Of a DNA stretch of 64,000 bases, positions 16,884-24,643 are shown piece by piece (the first letter of the stretch is position 1; each line of letters opens with the position of its first letter). The stretch lies in the NCBI GenBank assembly GCA_024123915.1, contig CP099650.1:806001-870000 (forward strand). The letters are read 5' to 3'. The stretch comes from Oxalobacteraceae bacterium OTU3CAMAD1 (lineage in GTDB: Bacteria; Pseudomonadota; Gammaproteobacteria; Burkholderiales; Burkholderiaceae_D). Under the pieces are notes generated by a model. It saw nothing but the letters and a program-made list of their open reading frames with translations. It had not been told where the DNA came from and made no database searches. A program made the position numbers and the translations under genes.

Positions 16884-18731
16884 ATGCCTATCAAGAAGAC
16901 ACTGTCCGCGTTGGTGCTTACCGCACTGATGTCGCTTGCCGCCCACGCCGATCCGCTGAGCTACGCGCGCTACGATCAGGTCCGCACCAGCGACCTGTAT
17001 CTGGACCTGAAGGCCGATTTCGGCCGCAAGACGCTGGGCGGCTACGCCGAGCTGACATTGAACTGGATCGACAAGTCGGCCCGCACACTGGTGCTGGACA
17101 CGAACGAACTCAATATCGCCAAGGTGCAGGTGCTCAATCCGGGCGGCCGCTGGACCTCGGCCTCCTTCATGCTCGACAAGCTCGATGTGCAGAAGGGACG
17201 TGCGCTGCGCATCGCGCTGCCGTTCCAGCCGCAGAAGGTGCGCGTGTACTACCGCACCGCGCCGTCGGCCGCCGCGCTGCAGTGGATGTCGCCTGCGCAG
17301 ACCATGTCGGGCAAGCGTCCGTTCATGTTCAGCCAATCGCAGGACATCAACGCCCGCTCTTGGGCGCCGGTGCAGGATACGCCGGCGGTGCGCTTCACCT
17401 ACAGCGCCCGCATCGACGCGCCGGCCGGCCTGCGCGTGCTGATGAGCGCCGACAACGACCCCGCCGCCACCGGCGACGGCGGCTGGAAGTTCAAGATGGC
17501 GCAGCCGATTCCTTCCTACCTGCTGGCCATCGCCATCGGCGAGATCGAGGTCCGCAAGCTCGGTCCGCGCTCGGCGGTCTACGCCGAACCGGCCCGCATC
17601 GAGGCCGCCGCCAGCGAGCTGGCCGACACCGAGAAGATGATCAGCGCCGCCGAGAGCCTGTACGGGCCTTACCGGTGGGAGCGCTACGACATGATCGTGC
17701 TGCCGCCGTCGTTCCCGTACGGCGGCATGGAAAATCCGCGCCTGACCTTCCTCACGCCGACCATGATCGCGGGCGACCGCAGCCTGGTCGACCTGATCGC
17801 GCACGAACTGGCGCACTCGTGGTCCGGCAACCTGGTGACCAACGCCTCGTGGAAGCATATGTGGCTCAACGAAGGCTTCACCACCTACGTCACCACCCGC
17901 ATCGTCGAAAAGATCTACGGCACCGAGATCGCCGAGATGAACCTGCAGGTCGAGCAGGAGGAGGCGCTGGTCTCGCTGCTGACCGTGCCCGCCTCCAAGC
18001 AGGCCCTGTCCACCCGCGGCCCGGACACCGATCCGTCGACCTACGCCGACGGCGGCCTGATTTATCCGAAGGGCGCGTGGTTCCTGCGCACCATCGAGCA
18101 GCGCGCCGGGCGCGAGGTGTTCGATCCCTTCCTGCGCGGCTGGTTCGACCAGCACGCGTTCAAGTCCGCCACCACCGAGGAATTCGTCGAGTACTTGAAA
18201 AAGAACCTGCTCGACGCGCACCCCGAGTACATGCCGCAGGCGGAGTTGGATGAATGGCTGTACGCACCCGGCATCCCCGCCACCGCCGTGCGCGCGGTCT
18301 CGCCGCGCCTGGCCGCGCTGGACGCGCAGCGGGCCGCGTGGCTCAAGGGCGAACTGCCGACCGCCGATTTGGGCGGCAAGGCCTGGATCGCGCTCGAGTG
18401 GATGCACTTCCTGAACGCCATCGAAGGCAAGGCCACCGCCGCGCAAATGCAGGAGCTGGACCAGGCGTTCGGCCTGGCCAAGAGCGGCAACAACGAGATC
18501 GCGTACCGCTTCTACCTGGGCTCCGTCAAGGCGGGCTACAACGTGCGCGACCCGCTCAACAAATTCCTCATGAGCGTGGGCCGGCAGAAGTTCGTGGTGC
18601 CGCTGTATACCGCGCTGCTGAAAAACCCGGCCGACAAGGACTGGGCGCGCGCCGTCTACGCCAAGGCGCGCGACCACTATCATCCGGTGACGCAGGCTTC
18701 GGTCGACAAACAATTCAAGCTGAATAAATGA
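16884..18731 (+). CDS. Exported M1-family zinc aminopeptidase, leukotriene-A4-hydrolase-like
   Basis: A 615-residue protein with a signal peptide (MPIKKTLSALVLTALMSLAAHA). The M1 fold shows the exopeptidase motif PYGGMENPRLTF and the zinc site HELAHSW followed by E330 in WLNEGFTTY (H307, H311, E330). Sequence around these motifs and the helical C-terminal domain resemble leukotriene A4 hydrolase/aminopeptidase B rather than PepN. It should remove N-terminal residues from peptides in the periplasm. The start at 16884 is chosen because it gives the signal peptide; upstream in-frame codons run through the riboswitch region of the opposite strand. Its TGA overlaps the next gene's ATG (ATGATG), so the two are translationally coupled. 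Confidence 0.93.
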   Translation: MPIKKTLSALVLTALMSLAAHADPLSYARYDQVRTSDLYLDLKADFGRKTLGGYAELTLNWIDKSARTLVLDTNELNIAKVQVLNPGGRWTSASFMLDKLDVQKGRALRIALPFQPQKVRVYYRTAPSAAALQWMSPAQTMSGKRPFMFSQSQDINARSWAPVQDTPAVRFTYSARIDAPAGLRVLMSADNDPAATGDGGWKFKMAQPIPSYLLAIAIGEIEVRKLGPRSAVYAEPARIEAAASELADTEKMISAAESLYGPYRWERYDMIVLPPSFPYGGMENPRLTFLTPTMIAGDRSLVDLIAHELAHSWSGNLVTNASWKHMWLNEGFTTYVTTRIVEKIYGTEIAEMNLQVEQEEALVSLLTVPASKQALSTRGPDTDPSTYADGGLIYPKGAWFLRTIEQRAGREVFDPFLRGWFDQHAFKSATTEEFVEYLKKNLLDAHPEYMPQAELDEWLYAPGIPATAVRAVSPRLAALDAQRAAWLKGELPTADLGGKAWIALEWMHFLNAIEGKATAAQMQELDQAFGLAKSGNNEIAYRFYLGSVKAGYNVRDPLNKFLMSVGRQKFVVPLYTALLKNPADKDWARAVYAKARDHYHPVTQASVDKQFKLNK

Positions 18732-20353
18732 TGAAGTTCTCCCGTGCCTTCGTATCGGCCGCGTTGGTGGCGGCGCTTTGCACGGCATCCTGCCCGGCGC
18801 TCGCCGCGCCGGACGCCGGCGCCGCCGCAAGCGCAGCCGCAACCGCCGCCTCCACGGCGCCGGTCCCCGCGTTCAATCTCGACGCCGATGTCAACCGCGC
18901 CCTCAAGACCTTCGGTGTCCCGGGCATGGCCATCGCCATCGTCAAGGACGGGAAGGTCGTCACGGCCAAGGGCTACGGCGTGCGCAAGCTGGGCGAGCCC
19001 AAGCCGGTCGACGCCAAAACGCTGTTCGAGGTGGCGTCCAACTCCAAGGCCTTCACCGCCGCCGCGCTGGCGATGCTGGTCGACGAGGGCAAGATCGCCT
19101 GGGACGATCCGGTCACCAAGCACCTTCCGGGCTTCCAGATGTACGACGCCTACGTCACCGGCGCGATGACGGTGCGCGACCTGCTCACGCACCGCAGCGG
19201 CCTGGGTCTGGGCGCCGGCGATCTGCTGTGGTGGCCGACCACCAGTTTCAGCACCGACGAGATCATCTCGCGGCTGCGCTACATCAAGCCGGCCACCAGC
19301 TTCCGCAACAGCTACGCCTACGACAACCTGCTTTACATCGTCGCCGGCAAAATCATCGCCGAGAAGGACGGCAAGCCGTGGGGCGACGCCATCCGCGACC
19401 GCATCCTGACGCCGCTCGGCATGGACGGCACCACCACCAGCGTGGCCGCGATGCTGGCGAGCGCCGACTACGCGGCGCCGCACAGCAAGGTCAATGACAA
19501 GGCGGTGGTGGTCAGGCCGATCCCGGTACCGAACGCGGTCGGCGCGGTGGGCCTGAACACCAGCGCCGAGGACGTGGCGCGCTGGATGAATTTGCTGCTC
19601 AACGACGGCAAGACGGCGGACGGCAAGCAGCTGATCAGCGCCAAGCAGCTGGCCGAGATGTGGACCCAGCAAACGCCGATGCGCATCCGCGAGCCGAAAC
19701 CGGCGCTGGCGGCGACCAAGGCCAACTTCGCCGCCTATGGACTGGGCTTCAACCTGCGCGATTACAAGGGCCGCAAGATCGCCATGCACGGCGGCGCGCT
19801 GGTGGGGTTCTATTCGACGGTGCTGATGGTGCCCGAGGAAAGGCTGGGCATCGCGATCCTGACCAACGCCGAAAACGGCCCGGCGATGACGGCGCTGTAC
19901 TGGCGCATCCTCGACCAGTACCTGAAGGTGCCGGCCACCGACTGGATCAAGCTGTACGCGGAGCAGGAGGCGACGGCCCACAAGGAGGAGCTGGAGCGCC
20001 TGGGCAAGGAGCACACGGAGCGCGCCGCCAAGTCGTCGCCATCGCTGCCGCTGGCGTCCTACGACGGCGCGTATGAAGATCCATGGTACGGCAAGGTCAC
20101 CATCGCCGCCGAAGGCGGCAAGCGCGTGATGCGCTTCGCCCGCACGCCGGACCTGACGGGGGAGCTGGAGCACTTCCAGCACGATACCTTCATCGTCCGG
20201 TGGAAGGAGCGCAGCTTCAACGCCGACGCCTACGTCACGTTCGCGCTGAACCCGAACGGCAGCATCGAGCGCATGAGGATGGAGCCGATTTCGACCGAGA
20301 CGGACTTCAGCTACGACTTCCGTGATCTGAACTTCACGCCCTCGCCGAAGTAA
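18728..20353 (+). CDS. Exported serine hydrolase, class-C beta-lactamase/PBP4* family
   Basis: A 541-residue protein with a signal peptide (to about residue 26), a 20-residue Ala/Thr-rich linker and a beta-lactamase-type catalytic domain. Motifs are SNSK (S104, K107; nucleophile and base), Y198-D-N200 and H354-G-G in place of KTG. This is the pattern of EstB/PBP4*-like esterases and D-aminopeptidases rather than true AmpC beta-lactamases. A separate C-terminal beta domain (about 440-541) follows. Substrates may be esters, D-amino-acid peptides or cell-wall peptides; resistance to beta-lactams should not be assumed. It overlaps the M1 peptidase gene by four bases, pointing to joint periplasmic peptide breakdown. 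Confidence 0.9.
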   Translation: MMKFSRAFVSAALVAALCTASCPALAAPDAGAAASAAATAASTAPVPAFNLDADVNRALKTFGVPGMAIAIVKDGKVVTAKGYGVRKLGEPKPVDAKTLFEVASNSKAFTAAALAMLVDEGKIAWDDPVTKHLPGFQMYDAYVTGAMTVRDLLTHRSGLGLGAGDLLWWPTTSFSTDEIISRLRYIKPATSFRNSYAYDNLLYIVAGKIIAEKDGKPWGDAIRDRILTPLGMDGTTTSVAAMLASADYAAPHSKVNDKAVVVRPIPVPNAVGAVGLNTSAEDVARWMNLLLNDGKTADGKQLISAKQLAEMWTQQTPMRIREPKPALAATKANFAAYGLGFNLRDYKGRKIAMHGGALVGFYSTVLMVPEERLGIAILTNAENGPAMTALYWRILDQYLKVPATDWIKLYAEQEATAHKEELERLGKEHTERAAKSSPSLPLASYDGAYEDPWYGKVTIAAEGGKRVMRFARTPDLTGELEHFQHDTFIVRWKERSFNADAYVTFALNPNGSIERMRMEPISTETDFSYDFRDLNFTPSPK

Positions 20354-20470
20354 ATGGCATAAGTAGCCGCATGAGTCCGGCTAGTGATATGATATCGCCC
20401 TCGCATTGCATCGGGTCCCGCAAAGGCACTTTGGCAAGCTTGAATGATTACTAATCGAGGGATGAATAAG

Positions 20471-20836
20471 ATGTCTATGCAACGAGTTATGCTGCGTGCC
20501 AAGCTGCACCGGGTTACGGTCACGCAGGCGGATCTGAACTACGAGGGTTCCTGCGGTATCGACATGGATCTGCTGGAGGCGGCCGATATTCTGCCGAACG
20601 AGCATATCGATCTGTATAACGTGAACAACGGCGAGCGTTTCGCGACCTACGCGATTCCGGGCCTGCGCGGCACCGGCGAGATCTCGCTGAACGGCGCGGC
20701 GGCCCGCAAGGCGCACCTGGGCGACCTGCTGATCATCTGCACCTACGCGCCGATGACCGAAGAGCAGATCGCCGACTACAAGCCGAAGATCGTGTTCGTC
20801 GATGCGCAGAACAAGATCACCGGCATGAAGAAATAA
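20471..20836 (+). CDS. panD: Aspartate 1-decarboxylase PanD
   Basis: A 121-residue pyruvoyl enzyme that makes beta-alanine from L-aspartate for pantothenate and coenzyme A. It is translated as a proenzyme and cleaves itself between glycine and serine in YEGSCGID (G26-S27 here), and the serine becomes the pyruvoyl group. [12 protein letters not shown] with the catalytic-region lysine, and [12 protein letters not shown] in the C-terminal part, are typical. The ATG at 20471 has GAGGG nine bases upstream. The ATG at 20477 would reproduce E. coli numbering (G24-S25) but is farther from this site. An ATG at 20462 is too close. It is monocistronic and followed by a strong terminator. Confidence 0.96.
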   Translation: MSMQRVMLRAKLHRVTVTQADLNYEGSCGIDMDLLEAADILPNEHIDLYNVNNGERFATYAIPGLRGTGEISLNGAAARKAHLGDLLIICTYAPMTEEQIADYKPKIVFVDAQNKITGMKK

Positions 20837-20855
20837 GACCGCTGCAGCGGTTCGC

Positions 20856-20884
20856 AAAAAGCGTCCCCCGGGGCGCTTTTTTTT
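20856..20884 (+). terminator. Rho-independent terminator after panD
   Basis: AAAAAGCG and CGCTTTTT form an 8-bp stem around a C/G-rich loop, followed by more T residues. It begins 20 bases after the panD stop. The A-rich left side means it may also stop the converging Crp-like gene that ends at 20904. Confidence 0.85.
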
Positions 20885-20903
20885 CGCCTCGCCGTTTGGT
20901 CGT

Positions 20904-21533
20904 TTAGCTGCGTTTGTTCTCGGCCGCGTCCTGGCGCAGCAGATGCGACATGTACTGCGGCGTGACGCCGAGGAAGGACGCCACTACCTTTTGCGAGATG
21001 CGGTGCTCCAGGCCCGGATAGTCGCGCCGGAACGCCGCCAGCCGGCCCAGGGCCGGGCACACGCTTAGGTACAGCCGCTTGCCCTGGTCGATGATGCCGT
21101 GCTCGGAGGCCTTCAGATAATAGTCGCGCAATACGCCGTGGCGCCCGGCCAGGTCGCTCAGCGCGACCCAGTCGATGCGGTAGCCGTGGACCGCCGTTTC
21201 GGCGATGACGAAATTGTGCGACAGCTCGTTGCGGTTCGCGCGCAGCAGATCGTCGTGGGCGGCGGCGGCCTGGCCGTCGGTGCGGAAGTACAAGGTCACC
21301 TCGTTGCCGGCCTCCGTGAGGAAGCCGGTGCGGGCGACGCCGCTGTGCAGCCAGTACACGCTTTGCGCCAGCACGCCGATGTGCTGAAGGTACTCGCCCT
21401 TGCGCATGCTGACCGGCGCGGCGATCGGCGCCAGCAGGCGCGAAACCTCGTCGTACATTTCCGGCGTCACGCGGTAGCGCTGTGTGACGGCGTCCCGGTA
21501 CTTTGCCCTGTGCTCTAAGAATGCCTGATTCAT
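20904..21533 (-). CDS. Crp/Fnr-family transcriptional regulator
   Basis: A 209-residue protein with an N-terminal cyclic-nucleotide-binding-like beta barrel (about residues 20-125; MRKGEYLQHIGVLAQSVYWL) and a C-terminal segment ending in a helix-turn-helix (VVASFLGVTPQYMSHLLRQ). No cysteine cluster for an Fe-S centre and no strong cAMP-site arginine/serine motif are visible, so the signal is unknown. The HTH resembles the Crp subgroup often seen beside oxidoreductases or transporters. The start is set at 21533 (MNQAFLEHRAKY) because upstream codons use TTG and give an Arg/His-rich, non-conserved N-terminus; no strong Shine-Dalgarno sequence is seen for either. It lies downstream of aqpZ on the same strand across a 183-base gap containing a large hairpin. 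Confidence 0.82.
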   Translation of the reverse strand: MNQAFLEHRAKYRDAVTQRYRVTPEMYDEVSRLLAPIAAPVSMRKGEYLQHIGVLAQSVYWLHSGVARTGFLTEAGNEVTLYFRTDGQAAAAHDDLLRANRNELSHNFVIAETAVHGYRIDWVALSDLAGRHGVLRDYYLKASEHGIIDQGKRLYLSVCPALGRLAAFRRDYPGLEHRISQKVVASFLGVTPQYMSHLLRQDAAENKRS

Positions 21534-21667
21534 GTTTCGATGGCGCGGCTGAAGCAACCGGCGATGGTGTGGTGGATGCCGGTAAGCCAATAGCCGAACC
21601 TGCGAGGACGAAGTGTAAACCTTTTCGCTTCGGAGGGTGCGGCGGTGCGCGAAAGCGCGGAGGCGGG

Positions 21668-21696
21668 GCTGGTCCGGGCGGTGGGCCCGGACCAGC
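21668..21696 (-). terminator. 12-bp GC-rich hairpin downstream of aqpZ
   Basis: GCTGGTCCGGGC and GCCCGGACCAGC are perfectly complementary around loop GGTGG, 20 bases after the aqpZ stop. There is no T run, so it is either a weak/Rho-assisted terminator or a 3'-end stabiliser. Nothing else is seen in 21534-21716. Confidence 0.55.
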
Positions 21697-21716
21697 GGGG
21701 GAGGGTTACTTCGGTG

Positions 21717-22439
21717 TTACGCCGCTTTGCGTGGGCTGGTCGCCGCGCTCACTTCTTCCGGCTTGCCGATGAAGCGGTAGATGGCGGCGCCCAGCAGCGC
21801 GCCGACGATAGGCGCGACCCAGAACGCCCACAGCTGCGCGGTGGCCCAGTCGCCGACATACAGCGCCACGCCGGTGCTGCGCGCTGGATTGACGGAGGTG
21901 TTGGTGACCGGGATGCTGATCAAGTGGATCAACGTCAGCCCCAGGCCGATCGGCAGCGGCGCGAAGCCCTTCGGCGCGCGTTCGTCGGTGGCGCCCAGTA
22001 TGATCAGCAGGAACATCATCGTCATCACCACCTCGGTCACCAGCGCCGCCGTCAGCGAGTAGCCGCCCGGCGAGTGCTCGCCGTAGCCGTTGGAGGCGAA
22101 GCCGCCCGCCACGTCGAAGCCGGCCTTGCCGGTGGCGATCACATACAGCACGCCGCCGGCGACGATCGCGCCCAGCACCTGCGCCACGATATACGGTAGC
22201 AGTTTATTGACCGGGAAGCGGCCGCCGGCCCACAGGCCGATCGACACCGCCGGATTGAGGTGGCAACCGGAGATGTGGCCGATGGCGTAGGCCATCGTCA
22301 GCACCGTCAGGCCGAACGCCAGCGACACGCCGAGCAGGCCGATGCCGACGCCGGGAAAGGCCGCCGCCAGCACGGCGCTGCCGCAGCCGCCGAGCACCAG
22401 CCAAAATGTTCCGAAAAATTCCGCGCCATATTGTTTCAT
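21717..22439 (-). CDS. aqpZ: Aquaporin Z
   Basis: A 240-residue six-helix channel for rapid water flow across the inner membrane. Both half-helix NPA motifs are present: HLNPAVSIG near residue 63 and [11 protein letters not shown] near 190. The selectivity-filter residues of AqpZ are retained in [19 protein letters not shown] (His, Thr, Arg), so it should be a water channel rather than a glycerol facilitator. The start at 22439 ([15 protein letters not shown]) has AGGAAG correctly placed; an upstream in-frame start only adds non-conserved residues. The length matches E. coli AqpZ (231) plus a short C-terminal tail. It is divergent from the chemosensory operon. Confidence 0.96.
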   Translation of the reverse strand: MKQYGAEFFGTFWLVLGGCGSAVLAAAFPGVGIGLLGVSLAFGLTVLTMAYAIGHISGCHLNPAVSIGLWAGGRFPVNKLLPYIVAQVLGAIVAGGVLYVIATGKAGFDVAGGFASNGYGEHSPGGYSLTAALVTEVVMTMMFLLIILGATDERAPKGFAPLPIGLGLTLIHLISIPVTNTSVNPARSTGVALYVGDWATAQLWAFWVAPIVGALLGAAIYRFIGKPEEVSAATSPRKAA

Positions 22440-22738
22440 GTTTCTTCCTTTATCAAGTAGGGGGTGCGACGCTGTCATTAACAGCTATGCAACCTTGCCA
22501 ATCTACATTGAAAGTAAGAAATTGTCGAGAGGCGACGGCCCGCTGCGGCATACCCGAAAGTACCGTTTTGCTAGTCTCCATAAGGCTCCGTTCGTGGTTG
22601 CGTCGGTGCAACAGGATGATGTAACGGGCATATCAGATTTAAACTTTATGAGAACAAACGCGGTTCAAGTGCGATAGAGTTGGACCTTCAGGCGTTCCCA
22701 TCGGCGACGTTTTTGAGACCTCAGCGGGGTGGCGTTTA
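22440..22738. other. Divergent control region between aqpZ and the chemosensory operon
   Basis: About 300 bases without a gene and with lower GC than the surroundings. The aqpZ promoter candidate is at 22500-22528. For the chemosensory operon I looked for a sigma-28 (FliA) promoter and found no acceptable TAAA/GCCGATAA pair, only a lone GCGATAGA around 22670. No clear operator palindrome is seen. Confidence 0.6.
22500..22528 (-). promoter_or_regulatory. Sigma-70 promoter candidate for aqpZ
   Basis: On the minus strand, TCGACA, a 17-base spacer and TAGATT (five and four matches to consensus) would start the transcript about 50-55 bases before the aqpZ ATG. Confidence 0.45.
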
Positions 22739-23914
22739 GTGAAGACAGTGAAGACAAACTCATTTGTATTGGACAGAAGCGTCGCGATGCCGTTTGCGCT
22801 CGCCGGCGCCGGCGCGGTGGGAACGATGGCCGCCGGATGGGGCGCGTGGGGCTGGTACACGGTGCTGTGGGCCGCACTGCTGCTGGCCGTCGCCGCATGG
22901 TGCGCGTTCGGCCAGGCGGCCGGCGGCGGCGCCGGCGGCGGATCGCCGATGGTCGACGATTACCTCGACGGGCGCGAACGCTTCGGCGACGCCGTGCTGC
23001 CGATCTGGTGCCGCCATATCGAAAACTCCCGCACGCAAATGGAGGAAGCCGTCGCCGACCTGGCCGGGCGCTTCTCCAGCATCGTCGATAAGCTCGACAA
23101 CGCGCTGCACGTCTCCAGCATGGACGGCGGCAAGGGCGCGCCGTCGATGACCGAGGTGTTCGCGCGCAGCGAGTCCCAGCTTGGCTCCGTGGTGACGTCG
23201 ATGAAATCGGCGATGACGTCCAAGCAGGCCATGCTCGCGCAGATCAAGGACCTGGAGCGCTTCACGCGCGAGTTGCGCGACATGGCCGAAGGCGTGGCCA
23301 GCATCGCCGCGCAGACCAACCTGCTGGCGCTCAACGCCGCGATCGAGGCGGCGCGCGCGGGACCGGCGGGACGCGGCTTCGCGGTGGTGGCGCAGGAGGT
23401 GCGCAACCTGTCGAGCCGCTCGGCCGAGACGGGCCGCAACATCTCCAACCGGGTCGGCTTGATCAGCAGCGCCATCCTCGCCGCCAGCCAGGCGGCCGAG
23501 CAGTCGAGCGAGCAGGAGAACCGTTCGATGTCGTCGGCCGAGGGCATGATCGACACCGTGCTGGCCGACTTCCGCAGCATGACCGACGCGCTGGTGCAGT
23601 CGTCCGACCTGCTCAAGCAGGAGAGCATCGGCATCCAGGGCGAGGTGGGACAGGCGCTGGTGCAGCTGCAGTTCCAGGACCGCGTCAGCCAGGTAATGGC
23701 GCACGTGCGCGAGAACATGGAGCTGCTGCCATCGCTGCTGCGCGAGAACCGCGGCCGCTACGAGGCCGACCACGTGCTCGAGCCGCTCGACCCCGCGCCG
23801 CTGCTGCACGAGCTGCAGAAGACCTACGCGATGGCCGAGGAGCACGCGGTGCATGGCGGCTCGAAGCACGCCGCGCCGGTTGCCGCCGCCGCCGACGAGA
23901 TCACTTTTTTCTGA
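22739..23914 (+). CDS. Methyl-accepting chemotaxis protein without a periplasmic sensor domain
   Basis: A 391-residue receptor and the first gene of the chemosensory operon. Two short hydrophobic segments (about residues 17-60) form a membrane hairpin with almost no periplasmic loop, so any signal is sensed in the membrane or cytoplasm. The signalling tip reads [20 protein letters not shown] near residue 190, followed by [18 protein letters not shown]. The adaptation-helix arms are unlike those of the other two receptors, and after the tip comes a [20 protein letters not shown] segment typical of a subgroup seen next to STAS/CheA operons. The C-terminus is AADEITFF. The start is GTG at 22739; the first in-frame ATG would lie inside the first membrane segment. 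The next gene follows after 28 bases. Confidence 0.88.
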   Translation: MKTVKTNSFVLDRSVAMPFALAGAGAVGTMAAGWGAWGWYTVLWAALLLAVAAWCAFGQAAGGGAGGGSPMVDDYLDGRERFGDAVLPIWCRHIENSRTQMEEAVADLAGRFSSIVDKLDNALHVSSMDGGKGAPSMTEVFARSESQLGSVVTSMKSAMTSKQAMLAQIKDLERFTRELRDMAEGVASIAAQTNLLALNAAIEAARAGPAGRGFAVVAQEVRNLSSRSAETGRNISNRVGLISSAILAASQAAEQSSEQENRSMSSAEGMIDTVLADFRSMTDALVQSSDLLKQESIGIQGEVGQALVQLQFQDRVSQVMAHVRENMELLPSLLRENRGRYEADHVLEPLDPAPLLHELQKTYAMAEEHAVHGGSKHAAPVAAAADEITFF

Positions 23915-23942
23915 ACCACTAGGTAGATAGGGTAGATAAACC

Positions 23943-24311
23943 ATGGCAAAAACGATTATGGTGGTCGACGATTCCGCGTCTTTGCGCCAGGTGGTGGGCA
24001 TCGCGCTCAAGGGCGCAGGCTACGATGTCATCGAAGGCCGCGACGGTGTCGACGCGCTGTCCAAATGCACCGGCCAGAAAATCCATCTGGTGGTGTGCGA
24101 CGTGAACATGCCCAATATGGACGGCATCACCTTCGTCAAGGAATTCAAGCAGTTGCCGAACTACCGCTTCACGCCGGTGATCATGCTCACCACTGAATCG
24201 CAGGAGGGCAAGAAGGAGGAGGGCAAGGCCGCCGGCGCCAAGGCGTGGGTGGTCAAGCCGTTCAAGCCGGAGGTGCTGCTCGGCGCCGTGGCCAAGCTGG
24301 TGCTGCCGTGA
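23943..24311 (+). CDS. cheY: CheY-like single-domain response regulator
   Basis: A 122-residue receiver domain with no output domain. Acid pocket D9-D10, phospho-acceptor D53 (CDVNMPNMDG), the conserved threonine in MLTTES and the lysine in VVKPF are all present, so it should accept phosphate from the CheA encoded two genes downstream. Such proteins either bind the flagellar/pilus motor or serve as a phosphate sink. With no CheZ in the operon, dephosphorylation must be intrinsic or handled elsewhere. Its stop overlaps the STAS gene start by four bases. Confidence 0.93.
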   Translation: MAKTIMVVDDSASLRQVVGIALKGAGYDVIEGRDGVDALSKCTGQKIHLVVCDVNMPNMDGITFVKEFKQLPNYRFTPVIMLTTESQEGKKEEGKAAGAKAWVVKPFKPEVLLGAVAKLVLP

Positions 24312-24625
24312 GCTCCGACGACGCCGCCGGGGTTGCCGGGGTTACCCGCCTTGCCATCGACGGCGAGCTGACGATCTACCGCGCCGCCGATCTGAAGGTG
24401 ACGCTGCTGGAGGCGCTGCGCAAGTCGCCCGTGCTGGAAGTGGACCTGTCCGGCGTCACCGAGCTCGATACGGCGGGCCTGCAGGTGCTGATGCTGGCCA
24501 AGAACACGGCGGCCGCCGACAAGCGCGAACTGCGCCTGTTGAACCACAGCCCCGCCGTCGTCGAGATTGTCGAGATGCTCAACCTGGGCGCCTTCTTCGG
24601 CGACGCCCTGCTGATCCACAGCTAA
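24308..24625 (+). CDS. STAS-domain protein (anti-sigma-antagonist-like) in chemotaxis operon
   Basis: A 105-residue protein consisting of one STAS domain (about residues 15-100): RLAIDGELTIYRAADLK, then VLEVDLSGVTELDTAGLQVL. The serine phosphorylated in SpoIIAA-type proteins (D-S-S/T-G) is replaced here by D-T-A-G; the threonine could still be phosphorylated. It starts with GTG overlapping the cheY stop (GTGA), so the two are translationally coupled. STAS proteins pass signals by binding partner proteins. In chemosensory operons of this type the partner is unknown, possibly CheA, CheY or a diguanylate cyclase pathway. Confidence 0.85.
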   Translation: MSSDDAAGVAGVTRLAIDGELTIYRAADLKVTLLEALRKSPVLEVDLSGVTELDTAGLQVLMLAKNTAAADKRELRLLNHSPAVVEIVEMLNLGAFFGDALLIHS

Positions 24626-24643
24626 ATTCATCAGAGGTTAGTC

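Noticed and set aside
18728..20353. Beta-lactamase resistance gene
   Set aside because: The SxxK and YxN motifs are shared by many esterases and peptidases; the third motif is HGG and a C-terminal domain is present, so resistance is not supported.
22620..22690. Sigma-28 promoter for the chemosensory operon
   Set aside because: GCGATAGA resembles the -10, but there is no TAAA-type -35 at the right distance.
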